Shown here: piece by piece, positions 23,230-33,245 of the stretch
How the letters are laid out: each line of letters begins with the position of its first letter
Numbering within the stretch: the first letter of the stretch is position 1
Assembly: GCA_020747065.1 (NCBI GenBank)
Contig: JAGMVK010000009.1
Span: forward strand, 1,674,001-1,738,000
Reading direction: 5' to 3'
Length of the DNA stretch: 64,000 bases
Source: Cadophora sp. MPI-SDFR-AT-0126
Taxonomy: Eukaryota; Ascomycota; Leotiomycetes; Helotiales; Ploettnerulaceae
The notes under the pieces: model-generated
The model's input: the letters and a program-made list of their open reading frames with translations, nothing else
The model's database searches: none
Told to the model about the DNA's origin: nothing
Program-made: the position numbers and the translations under genes

Positions 23230-23957
23230 TTATTTCAACTTCGGCAGCTCAAAAAGCTTTGTCATCGCCCCCACTGGTCCAGTTGTCAGTGGCGCCTGTT
23301 CCATCAATTTGTACCCATGAAAGCTTCCAGTACTGAGAACGACTATCTTCTCGACTCCTGTGAAATACTTCAGTATGGAGCAACTCAGTCCTTCAAGGTC
23401 TTTTGCGTCCTTGTAGGTCATCCTATGGTCCCGACTTCCCAACCTATGCCCGGCGAAGAAGTAGATGTCGATTTGCATTCGCCTGATCAGTGCAATGGCG
23501 TGATGGGGAACTCCTGCTATAAAGGCTTTCGGTGCCTTTGTACACTATTAGTGTTCAAGATACCCCGAGTCTGCGTATTCGTTGACACGACTTAGGATCA
23601 CTTACATGCCGATTGACATCTCGTCGACTCGCCCAAGGCCCGTTACCCACTACCCCACGTATTATAGCCATAGAAGCTCGTCCTCGCCTCAGCCCCGATC
23701 CCCTTGCACACCGCGAAGAGACTAGCGAAATGTTTACCAAGCCTCTTGGGATACCTTCCAGCTCCTCTTGGAGATACGATCGGAATAGGAGCATCAGCGC
23801 GCAGGAGGAGCTCGTAAATCATGTTGCAAATTTCCGGCGGAAACTTCATGAAATTCAAATATTTCTTAGGAGCCGCTGTCACGGATGTCTCGACGATTTG
23901 CGTGGTGGATTCCAAGCCTAGACCTTGTCCAGGCATCAGATTGACTCCTGCCACCAT
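23230..23957 (-). pseudogene. F-box-like (DUF7730-type) gene with a frameshift
   Basis: Start codon at 23957; exon 1 to 23606, a 61-nt intron 23605-23545 (GTAAGT donor, CACTAATAG acceptor), exon 2 23544-23230. The core FPPEICNMIYELLL is followed by FASLFAVCKGIGAEARTSFYGYN. There the frame ends at TGGGGTAGTGGGTAA, while the next frame continues the family pattern as VVGNGPWASRRDVNRH up to the donor; exon 1 is one base longer than phase allows, consistent with one inserted base near 23650. Exon 2 (starting CTKAPKAFIAGVPHHAIALI, ending LFELPKLK) is otherwise normal. It is either a recent pseudogene or an assembly error; the rest looks under coding constraint. Confidence 0.7.
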
Positions 23958-24737
23958 CGTGCTTACAGATAGGTCAAAGGTTATTTCTTTGGCTGAAGAT
24001 GCGAATGGTCGGGTGACAGCGAGCTGGGTAATTGTGGCCAATGCACAATTGTTGTTGTGTCGTCTGTCGCCGCAACAAGAGACTCTCCAAAATTTTCTCT
24101 CACCAGCCGCGGCTCGAACCAAGTCTTAGAAGTGATGGCTATAGTGCATTGGAATGCCAAAGTCGGTCGGTTCGTACTTTGGTGCACACTCGGTGTGCCT
24201 TCTTGGTGATTATTGTCAGCTTGGTGGTGGTGGAGGAAGATACACGAAAGAGCTGGTTGTGAAAGATTCGAAGTTGTCGATCAGCCTGAACACTTTGACA
24301 GAAGGTATGTGGTGTTGGACTGGAGCTAAGAACATGTGGAGTGACTAAGAAGAGCCTCAACCTGAAGAGCTCGACTTTGGTATACTAGAAGTTAACCGAC
24401 GTCGTGACCAGTCAGGTGACTGACAAGAGGAGAACTTCTCTTTCTGTTCTGATGATTATTCTGTCAACAAAACAAGTACCGTATTTGAAGTTTCACGAGT
24501 ATGGCTTATTGATTTAGTATCCGTGATTCTCACTGCTCAAAGATCGTAAGCTGGCATGATGTGACTAAGCCGAGCAGAATGCCAGCGGTCTAATTCCACT
24601 CCCAGGTCTCTTGCACATATGCTTCTGAATATTGCGGCAAATCTAGATTACGGAAGTACAAAGCGTTCGGCGTATTTCATAAATGCCTACTTATTCTAGC
24701 GAATTTCAAACTGCCTGGGTGCAGCATAATCGAAAGG
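23958..24737. other. Intergenic, no gene seen
   Basis: Upstream of the frameshifted F-box-like gene (minus) and downstream of the HET gene (minus). Nothing recognised. Confidence 0.5.
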
Positions 24738-27332
24738 CTACCTTTGCGTGCCCTCGATTACCCCGTCCATCATACAACGCATGAATTCTCGCACGGGTTC
24801 ACCGTTCATGATGCCATGAACGTAGCATTCCCCAACCAAAATGTAATGGTTATCGACAGGGCGTAAGATGTATGGAACATTCCCTCCGAAGAGCATCGCG
24901 ACCACATCTCCCGGCTGCAAAATGTGCGGTCCCACACCCATCCATCTATTCTGCGTGACAAACACTCGACGTCCTTCGAGCGTATGTCGTAGGTTACCTT
25001 GAACATCTGCGAAGGCTTCTTCACAGCGCTGCCAGACCCCTTTCAACGCATGAAGCGCACTCTCCTTCTGAGCATGCGATCCATCCTCCTCCTCGTCTCC
25101 CCATTCATCATCTCCATCATCTTGGTCACCATCAGCACCATAATCGCTGTTACCATCTGACAAGTAGCCACTGTTGAGAAGGCTGCAGGTTTCAGGGTCG
25201 TAGGCATTGTAGATGCCATCTGTTAGGATCCATAGTAGCAATTCGTCTCCACGACTGCGATACGGACAGTTTTCTCCAGTTTGTTCTCTGCCAACGAGAG
25301 TTCGCCAGACCGCTTCCCAGAAATTGCTCAGAGCAGCGTTTCGGGGCTGATATACGCTGCAGCATTTGTCGTACTCGGGGGCGAAAAACCACATCCGATC
25401 CGGGAAACAGATCTCTATGGGGGCAATTATCGGTGGTTTTTCCTCATCGCTATGCCGTCTCCGCCACAACGATCCGGCCATCGTCTGCGCAAGATTTTCC
25501 GCGTTAATACAATCTTCTTTCTGAAGATGGTTCTGGCTGAGCGCCTCGATCCGCGATGTCACCAGCTTTGTTTTTTCTGAGTGCAGCGGGCGACCATCTG
25601 ACATGCTTGAATGCACCTTCCTAGGTCTCTTCCTTTCTTGGTAACATTTTGAGCACAAGGGATGGTCTAGTCGATCTAGAATTTGAAGTATTTGGCAGAG
25701 GTATGTCTCAGTGTGCGCACAGCTGAGACAGCAGTCCCCTTGACCAGTGGACTGAGATTCCTGATGTACCTTCCATCCGGCGTGTCTCCATAGGAATTCG
25801 ACCACAGGAACGGGGGAGCAGATGCTCCAATCATAATGTTTTCTATCATTGCTCGTATCGGGTTCATCCCATCTCGTAGTGTGCTGTACAACGTCGAGCA
25901 ATACGCCCCGCGCAAAGAGTGAGAAGCCATTGAACTTCAGGCCTGGTTGCATTTCCAAATCAGCCAGAGGGTAGTGATATCCGTCCTTTGAACCCATCCA
26001 TTGGGACCGAACTTGCCAAACATTCTTGGCAGAGTGAACATGAGAATGGTATTCGTGGTCATGTGAGTTGAAGTTGGGGATCCAGGACGCCCCACAGCTC
26101 TTTGAAGGATTGAACTTGCAAGAGCAGACGTCTCCATCCGTGTTGCAAAAGGGCATCTCATGTTCCTTTGCGGCCAGGAATGACAAATCATTCCTTCCGA
26201 CGAGAACAGAAATCATGACATCGCGGTAGACCTCGTCGACCGATTTTGCGTAATCGACTTCTATCTTGACCTCACTGTCGGGCGAGAGCAAGCCAAGTAG
26301 TCCATATATGCGGTCCCTAGGATCCGAAGCATCTTGATTACGGCTGAGACAGATGACCTCCTCTATGTCCAAGCCGCGAGGCCAACTTGCTTGTACCTCA
26401 TTTCTTAATTGCCGGATCTGTTCGAAGTTTGAATTGGGGACGGCATTGTGTAACATCTCATGACAGGCATGAGGATCATGGTCCGGGCAGTACCTCTCGA
26501 GCGAGTGCAGAAAGAGGGATATAGTAACAGATAGAAGTAGCACAAGGGAGCTCCATCGTATGCGGCGTTGGCCACAAAAGAATATCGGCTCCCTTAATGA
26601 TAATACAGCTTCTTGTAGAATCCGAGTCTTGGAAACCAACGGTTGCTAAACAACTCGACAAGACCGGCCTCGAAACAGGTATCAGGAGAAGACTGTGGAA
26701 GATTAGTTAAAATATGTAATAGGTTCGTGACTAATACATCATGGGGTTCGCCGCCGTGCTCGCCGTCGTGTTCGCCACCATGTTGTTTCTAGTTGCTCAA
26801 TGTAAAGGATGACAAGGTCCAAGTTGACACTAGAGTCGCCTAGCCATATAACAACTGTGGATGCCGATGAATAGATGTCCCCCATCAGTGGAACTTGGTG
26901 GTTTTTCTCATCGGTTGATGTTTGGTCAATACATATCGCATCGATCCAGACAATCGAATCTTCGGAAGTGTGTCTTAACTGGGCGAGAGCCTGGTGAAGC
27001 GTCTCACTGACTCTCACGTCTTGGCCACCAACGTCTATGAAGACGCTGACACCATGAGTACTCCATGAGTATGACAACGCATCGAAGGACGGCCTGCACT
27101 CCAGTCCGGCTTTAAATATATCACAACGCACTGGTGATAAACTCTGCCCGGCGAGTATTTTCAACAACGTTATCTCCCTTTTCTGGTTATTGAGCGGGAC
27201 CGCATCGCAAATGTTTCGTTGAGCGGAGGATTCGTGCAAGGACTCTTGTTGAGATGACTGTGACGCGAGAGGAGATGATAATCGTAGGCTGGTTGTTCTT
27301 GGGCTCTGTGCCGTGGAGCCTGAATGCTCCAT
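24738..27332 (-). pseudogene. HET (heterokaryon incompatibility) domain gene with two frame breaks
   Basis: The ATG at 27332 begins a Ser/Gln-rich leader and a clear HET domain: FDALSYSWS, VWIDAICIDQ and then DIYSSASTVVIWLGD. This frame stops at 26739. A second frame continues through a short GEHD/GEHG/GEPHD repeat, a candidate 45-nt intron (26737-26693, CTAATCTTCCACAG end) and AGLVELFSNRWFPR. Near 26645 the first frame resumes as RILQEAVLSLREPIFFCGQ and runs to 24738, with SDPRDRIYGLLGLL and a C-terminal end YILVGECYVHGIMNGEP typical of HET proteins. Two compensating one-base indels would explain it. HET proteins trigger cell death after fusion of incompatible hyphae. Loss of function is likely unless the breaks are sequencing errors. 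Confidence 0.75.
26745..26782. repeat. 12-bp tandem repeat in the HET gene
   Basis: On the minus strand three successive 12-base units begin GGCGAACACGAC, GGCGAGCACGGC, GGCGAACCCCAT. The first frame break of the HET gene lies at the start of this repeat, which suggests slippage as the cause. Confidence 0.7.
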
Positions 27333-28022
27333 ATTGCTTCTGTCTCAGCTGGTGGATTCTCGACTGGAGTCGGTATCAGAGAAGGCTCATAGACTGAATG
27401 TTCGATCGTTTCGTCGCGCAACAACCAGGTGAGGGACTCGTAAATCACAAAATTGAATTCAGAAGGCGATCCACCCAAAGCCCCAAGGATTCCAGGATAA
27501 TTATCACGAGATCCACGTAGCTCACATATAGTCTTCGCGAGGCTCCTACTGCCTGAAGGATCTGTTGCTATTTCCCAACGAGATCGCTCAGTAAATCCAG
27601 TGGCGCGACGCATTAGAACTGTCTCGGGATACACACACATTAGGCTTGGCGAGAAAGTATGCGAAATTTGTGCAGATCCATTTCGCGAGGCTTACACGAG
27701 CACGCTGCTTTTACCAAGGCAATAGGTGATGCCTTAGTGAGGCTAGGAAGGTTGATAAGTGACAGTATTAGTAGGCCGCAAACGACAAGAGAAGCAAGGA
27801 GGCTACTACAGCCGAAACACCTCTAAGGTTAGGTGCCTTGGCCTCGTTCATGATCGATGTGTCGACGGCAAACGAACGTCAACAACACCTTTCATTGGCT
27901 AACTATTTGTAATCATTGACCTTGCGGATGCCAACAAAGTTGGTGATATAGCTACGTCTCTTTAGCAATTACCCAGTTATGAAAATGTTGAAGAGCTTTG
28001 TCGTGTAGATGTGTGATGGACA

Positions 28023-28049
28023 CCCCCCCCCCCCCCCCCCCTCCCCCCC
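28023..28049. repeat. Poly-C tract
   Basis: Nineteen consecutive C, one T, then seven C on the plus strand. The exact length is likely to be unreliable in any sequencing technology. Confidence 0.9.
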
Positions 28050-28654
28050 TACATGGTAGCGATCTGCATGCACAACAAATGATCAAAGCCATTGCAAAAG
28101 TGGTCAAGCAACTTATTATCGAATTTCGGAGTGCAGCACAGTCACTCATTTGAACCATCCTTGTACTCGGAATATGCCGCAGACACTAGAGCAGATTGTG
28201 GAGTTGAATCAGGTTTCGGAAGGAATTGAGATCGACTGTCAGTCCCTCCCTTGCATGGTGCGTGGATTGCCATGTCCTAGACAGCTGCTTATGTTCAGTC
28301 TGCAACAAGATCTTATGGTCTATCTCATATCTTCACTTGCACCCTAGGTGTGATACCTCGTGGACTCCCAACACGACCCGTGACGGCACATCCGATGACG
28401 CCGCCACATACGGCTACGGTTGAATGTCACAACGGTCGAACAATGACTACTCGATGCTAAACGTGAGATGATAAAACTGGAGAAGCATTGTCATCGTAAT
28501 ATTCCAATTCCTCCTCGAGCAATTGAATCAGATCAGCGTTGTTGTCTATGGAGGATTTGGAGGTTGAGTCTAATATTACGTCGTCGACCATCCTCGAAGC
28601 TGTGAGAATGCATGAAACCAACTTGCATAGAAAACAAGTTAGAGGGCAGCTGAT

Positions 28655-28785
28655 ATGTAGGTTTGACTTGACTGGGTAGTCCCAACCTGATGCGGCTTGA
28701 CTCGACTTGACTTAACTTCACAAAACTTGACTGAGCTTAACCTGGCATGATTAAACCTGACTGAACTTAAATTGATCAAACACAA
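28655..28785. repeat. Degenerate CTTGACT-type repeat
   Basis: About a dozen imperfect copies of a 7-10 base unit around TTGACT/CTGACT/TTAACT (for example TTTGACTTGACT, CTCGACTTGACTTAACTT, CTTGACTGAGCTTAACCT). Probably a decayed minisatellite. Confidence 0.6.
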
Positions 28786-29113
28786 TTGAGCGGGGCATGT
28801 TGCCAAGTCATCGCGGTGTAAAGGTAAATCGCTCCGCTGTTATCATTTTAGTACTTCACCGAACTGACAAATCAGAATAATGCAAATGCAGCCTTAGAAC
28901 ACAAAGTGGTGAGCTGAAATGCATGTCGCAGCCGAGCAAACTCAACAAGCAGTGTTTACAAGGAGAAAAAAGAAGAAAAATGAAACAAGACAGGAAAAAC
29001 AAAAGATAAAATCAAGCAATAAAATACAAAAACATAAAAATGGTCTGGCCGCGGATTTTGAAAGAGGAAATGATCCGAGCTTCATCCCGCCGACGTGGGG
29101 AAGTCGGAGGTGG

Positions 29114-29121
29114 TATAAATA
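29114..29121 (+). promoter_or_regulatory. TATA box of the jacalin-like gene
   Basis: TATAAATA, 97 bp upstream of the start codon at 29211. It supports 29211 rather than the in-frame codons further upstream as the start. Confidence 0.6.
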
Positions 29122-29210
29122 ACCTGTCGTCCCTCGAGGCATTGCAAAGCTTTTTCAATTCCATTTCTCCGTCTTCACATTTTATCTGTAATATCCAACC
29201 TTCTGCCAAA

Positions 29211-30515
29211 ATGTCCATCTTTCGTCCAGACAACCCCAAACGCCAGGATCGAGCGAAGAGCCTGCAAACGGAAGCAAATACCTTTTACATCCAGTCCAAA
29301 TCACTGACAGATGCCTGCGAGACTCATGCGAGTAATCTGTTCGAGTCGACCAAAACCATAGCGCAGCTGCAGAAAAAAGAAATCACCGAATTCTTTCCCG
29401 AGGGTGCTACCTATCACAATGCCGTCTTCGAAGGCGGATTCCAGTACTACCCTCCTAATTCTGGCGACTCGAAGATGCCCAAGTTGCTCTATTATACCCT
29501 GACTGCTGCGCTCTCGATCGGATCAGCCACCGCTTACTACAGAGCTGGCTCGGTGCTGGCAGTCATGGCCGAGGGCATTGCTGGAGCTGCCCGGATGCGA
29601 GTGTGGCGGATCCTAAGGATGGGTATGGCAGCTGGAGGCGAAGCAGGGTTTGGTGCCGCTGGTAGATTTGCTACCAGATTGTCTAGGTTTGGTACATTCT
29701 TTCTCGGTCTTGACATCGGTCTCCAAATCCTAAACATTGGACTGGATTTGTACTCGGACGAGAAGGCACACACCGCTCTGGTGAAAGCTATACACGATCT
29801 TGCGCCTTTGCGACTGAACGCCTGCGCGCACATGTTGATGGCACGGCGGCTGCAGGAGAGCATGATCCAGCACGCCGCTGAAGCTGGCGTGTACGCGAAG
29901 AATGCAGGGATTGCCACCCAATACGATATCAAAGAGAACTTGAGTGTCATCTCGGCTGAAATCACCAAGATTTGGGACCAGGTCTCAGCCGATGCACTGA
30001 AGCAAGTCACAGATATGGATAAGAATGTAGACGCCTACACGACGGACGACCCAACTCTGACAGCCGATTCAACTGATTTCGCCCCCAGGACCGCACCCAA
30101 AATGATCAAACTCGAGCTTGGCAGCGAAACGGTAGTCAATTGGATCAGGGGTTTCAATGACCAGGGCGACGGCATTAAATTCGGCAACGACGGCGGTAAC
30201 AAGACGACCATCACACTCGATGCGGACGAGAAGATCCAATCCGCCACTTGGAAGACGGGCATGTCGGAAGACGGGCAGAACAAGGTAATTTTCGGTCTGA
30301 CCGTCAAAACGGACACCAAGTCATACGGTCCTTTCGGAAGTGGCGACAAGATCAAGGCCGATGCGACGCAGCAGTCCTTCACCGTGCCGGGGAAGATGCG
30401 CGTCGTCGGCGTCACGGACCTGTCTGCTGATGTTGTCCAGGAGGGGGAGGACGCCGTGCTCAAGAGCAAGCCATTCGTCGCTGAGCTCAGGTTTGTGATC
30501 ACGGCCGACAAGTGA
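29211..30515 (+). CDS. Jacalin-like lectin protein with a hydrophobic helical N-terminal region
   Basis: Single exon, 434 aa, from the ATG at 29211 in a good fungal context (GCCAAAATGTCC) downstream of a TATA box; the frame is open further upstream but that part overlaps the promoter. No signal peptide. Residues 1-90 are helical and polar; about 92-128 and 160-180 are hydrophobic, Gly/Ala-rich segments (YYTLTAALSIGSA; FGTFFLGLDIGLQILNIGLDL); then long helices to about 290. Residues about 296-432 resemble a jacalin-type beta-prism: FGNDGGNKTTITLDADEKI, then YGPFG (about 372-376) and SFTVPGKMRVVGVTD. Known: jacalin folds bind mannose or galactose glycans. Inference: a lectin-targeted, membrane-acting or defence protein; the helical region is not assigned to a family. 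Not intron-containing, unlike most neighbours. Confidence 0.7.
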   Translation: MSIFRPDNPKRQDRAKSLQTEANTFYIQSKSLTDACETHASNLFESTKTIAQLQKKEITEFFPEGATYHNAVFEGGFQYYPPNSGDSKMPKLLYYTLTAALSIGSATAYYRAGSVLAVMAEGIAGAARMRVWRILRMGMAAGGEAGFGAAGRFATRLSRFGTFFLGLDIGLQILNIGLDLYSDEKAHTALVKAIHDLAPLRLNACAHMLMARRLQESMIQHAAEAGVYAKNAGIATQYDIKENLSVISAEITKIWDQVSADALKQVTDMDKNVDAYTTDDPTLTADSTDFAPRTAPKMIKLELGSETVVNWIRGFNDQGDGIKFGNDGGNKTTITLDADEKIQSATWKTGMSEDGQNKVIFGLTVKTDTKSYGPFGSGDKIKADATQQSFTVPGKMRVVGVTDLSADVVQEGEDAVLKSKPFVAELRFVITADK

Positions 30516-30724
30516 AGGATTCTTGACCGCACGGCTTTGACATCAATCGGTCTTGTCAGTCGAAGAGTGGTGAATATTTGTGATGACCAGACCAACAGGC
30601 CGCTTGTTAGGGCCAGGGTGGGACAAACAAGAAGTAGGCCGGGCACCAACAGGACAGGAGTTACGTGTAAGGTACGGAGGTAATTAACTTCATGAGATAG
30701 AAGAGCGTTCCACTCGGTCAAGCG

Positions 30725-31519
30725 CTACTGATACTCTGAGTCCTCCTCATACTTACTCTTACGGGTCTTAGGTGGACGTTTTGGACGTTCAGTACGTTCT
30801 TCCTCGTCATGTTAGAATTCCAACTCTTTAACTTTACTATACCAATTAATTCAAGCCGCAAAGGGTAACTTATTCCCAGAAAACTCGCCTCGTTCTTGTG
30901 TATTCTCCTGATCGTATCGAGTACCTTGCTCTCGAAGTATCCAGCCCTGCGATGCAGCAGAAGGATCTATATGAGCCTCATCGGTAAAAAAGATATGTGA
31001 CCAAAACTCCGCAATTGACTTATTTTCATGCTCTTTGCCATATGCCACGCGCTTGTCCCTGTTTACTCCTGATATTTTCTTATTCATATACGCTTGCTTA
31101 TATTTTCGCCTACGATTCGTGTCTTTTAGAAGCGATCTTTGCGTTGTACGGACAGAGGCGTAGATGTCATGAAAGTTAAGTTGAGCTTCAAGAGTTTGCG
31201 TACGAACTGGGTTTTGAACTGGATTGACTAGCATTCGGGAGGTCTTCTGGTTGATCTTTCGAGGTGCTCCTAACCTTTTAGAGAGCTTTCTAGTTCTTCT
31301 ATAAGAGGGGAACCTAATGCGATGCGTTGTTCCTTCCATCGATGAGCTGTTCCAAGAGAGGGTGCGTTGTTCTGCCGCAATCTGTCGAAACGACTTGTTT
31401 CCACCACTACGATCTAACGCATCGAAGAATCGGGTTTTCGCGAGAGTGTTAAATTCTCTGGACTTTTCTGAACGTTTTGGGGTGCTAGGGTAATAATTCG
31501 AACGCGCTGAGATAGCCAT
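30725..31519 (-). mobile_element. Decayed Tc1/mariner-type transposase
   Basis: From the ATG at 31519 the frame reads an N-terminal helix-turn-helix (TRFFDALDRSGGNKSFRQIA), a basic linker, and FWSHIFFTDEAHIDPSAA, whose Asp fits the first acidic residue after the linker in fungal Tc1-like elements. The frame stops at 30851 (TGA where the family has Trp) and again about 40 bases on, but the same frame continues INWYSKVKELEF and DEEERTERPKRPPKTRKSKYE, the charged C-terminal tail of such transposases, to a stop at 30725. The middle catalytic region is deleted or missing. Terminal inverted repeats were not identified. Not functional. Confidence 0.7.
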
Positions 31520-33245
31520 CTTTGGTGTTGAAGAAGAGGTAGTAGAAACGAGATTTAATGTTGTGATTACGTCAGCTCAGGGTTGTTCCACGAGTTTTGT
31601 CACTGACTGGTGCACCTCTACCTTGCACGAGTCTGATCCAAGCGCAAATCCGCTCGGACAAGAGGTCCTGGCAGGTGCGAGGTCATCACGGAATATATTA
31701 GTCAGCTTTATGCGGATGTGCCAATGCACGTCGTAACCATGCACAAGAATACATGCTATAGCAACCACAAGGCTAGTGACGCAGTCTTGTTGCGAGTTAT
31801 GCATTTAGAGCTCAAGTCAGGCCCTTTCCAATCGAAGAGAAGAGATAAGGATTGATTGGCAATATTTCACGCCCGATTTTGCTGTCATAGAATTTTTCAT
31901 GATGTAATCGGCTAATAGATGGATGCCAGCACAACCGAACTGCATTGCGTTCGCACTGTTGATTCATCCTGCCGCGTCACAGACAGAGAAGAGTTGGGGG
32001 CTAAGCGTAGCCTGCTTCAATCCTTCGAGGCAGGCAGTAGCTCTCGGAATCCCGAGCTACCTTTCCTGTCTTCGACTGACACAAAGACCTAAAACAGCGA
32101 CAGGCCAATCTTCAGGATCCGCGATCCCAAAAGACTCACCGGATTCATGGTCATTGCATTTGAAGGGGAATTGATGGGAAGGCTGCAGTATCGCCAGCAT
32201 TGTAGCGCTGAATCTTCTTTCGCACAACACATACGACTCCAACTAAAGAGAACTGGCAAGAAATTGGGCTTCTCGTCCGCTTCATCATACACAATTCTCA
32301 GGTTGGCAGATTGGTAGTTGAGTGGATGACCACCGGCGAATTCCTGCCGTTGCATGATCGTGGGTTTTCTTTGTGCAGCGTAAAAAGATCAGGTTGACTT
32401 GCACGAATGTACACCTAGAAAAAGATATCATAGAGATTCGATCCGGAGGCATTCCAAATAGCTGGTAGTATACGTGTACGGCAATTGGACGTATTCGTAA
32501 ATAATTGCTGTCAATCAAGAATTCGACATTCCAGAACTTCCGATTCACCATCGGATGATACAAGTTTTGCGATGGTGAAGATAGCTATTGCGGCGAAGAA
32601 AACTGTTTCGAACGACATCGCGCGATTGAGTTCCAGACTGCATCCAAGTCCTCAACAATTCCTCGATATTGGCTTGATGTCCAGTTCGAATAGATAAAAT
32701 TGTGTGAGATAAAGAGCTACGTAAATTTGAAGTGTGCAAGGAGAAGTTGAGTTGGCCTTTGATCTTTGACAGCGATCAACAAACCTGATACCAAAGGTCA
32801 CCACCACTTCACCAAAGCCGGCCATGATTAAGATTAGCTCAAGAAAGATACGCAAGTGGCATTACCATACAGCTTCGCATACAGATTTGATTCTGTGGGC
32901 CCCCGACATTTGCTCGAAACCAGGGGCTGACTCAATTGACGAGTCGATTCTCCGTTTGGGATACGCCAGTATATATTCTGTGTATCATGCCAAGGCGGTG
33001 ACTTACTACCACCCACTTCTGCGCTACAATTGATAAGTTTTCATAGAGATACGTTATCCTGCTTCTTTCCTGGTGACGGCGTGGTAGATTGAACCATTAC
33101 CAACGTAGGTAATGAGCGTATGTTTTAGAACCCCGAGTATATCATGTCCCAAGGAATTGCAGTGACTTAGCAGCCAAACCCAGAGGAATAAATTATATTG
33201 AGCGACTCTATCTACAATTGGACGCCTGCTAAACTCCAGACTGAC
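31520..33245. other. 1.7-kb intergenic region
   Basis: Between the transposase relic and the MFS transporter 3' end. Short open frames only; no gene, RNA or repeat recognised. It may include further decayed transposon sequence. Confidence 0.45.

Larger units (their letters stand above)
27333..29210. other. 1.9-kb repeat-bearing stretch without a gene
   Basis: Holds a long poly-C tract and a degenerate CTTGACT-like repeat (listed separately), and the promoter of the jacalin-like gene at its right end. A 156-codon minus-strand frame at 27170-27640 overlaps the HET gene and shows no family features. Confidence 0.5.

Noticed and set aside
26738..26790. An intron rather than a frameshift at the HET repeat
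   Set aside because: No GT donor with a usable consensus and phase exists before the stop in the first frame; joining any of them loses the conserved residues.
27170..27640. 156-codon minus-strand open frame upstream of the HET gene
   Set aside because: Overlaps the HET start region in another frame and lacks family features.
31560..31620. Terminal inverted repeat of the Tc1/mariner relic
   Set aside because: The sequence outside the transposase start has no inverted match at the other end.
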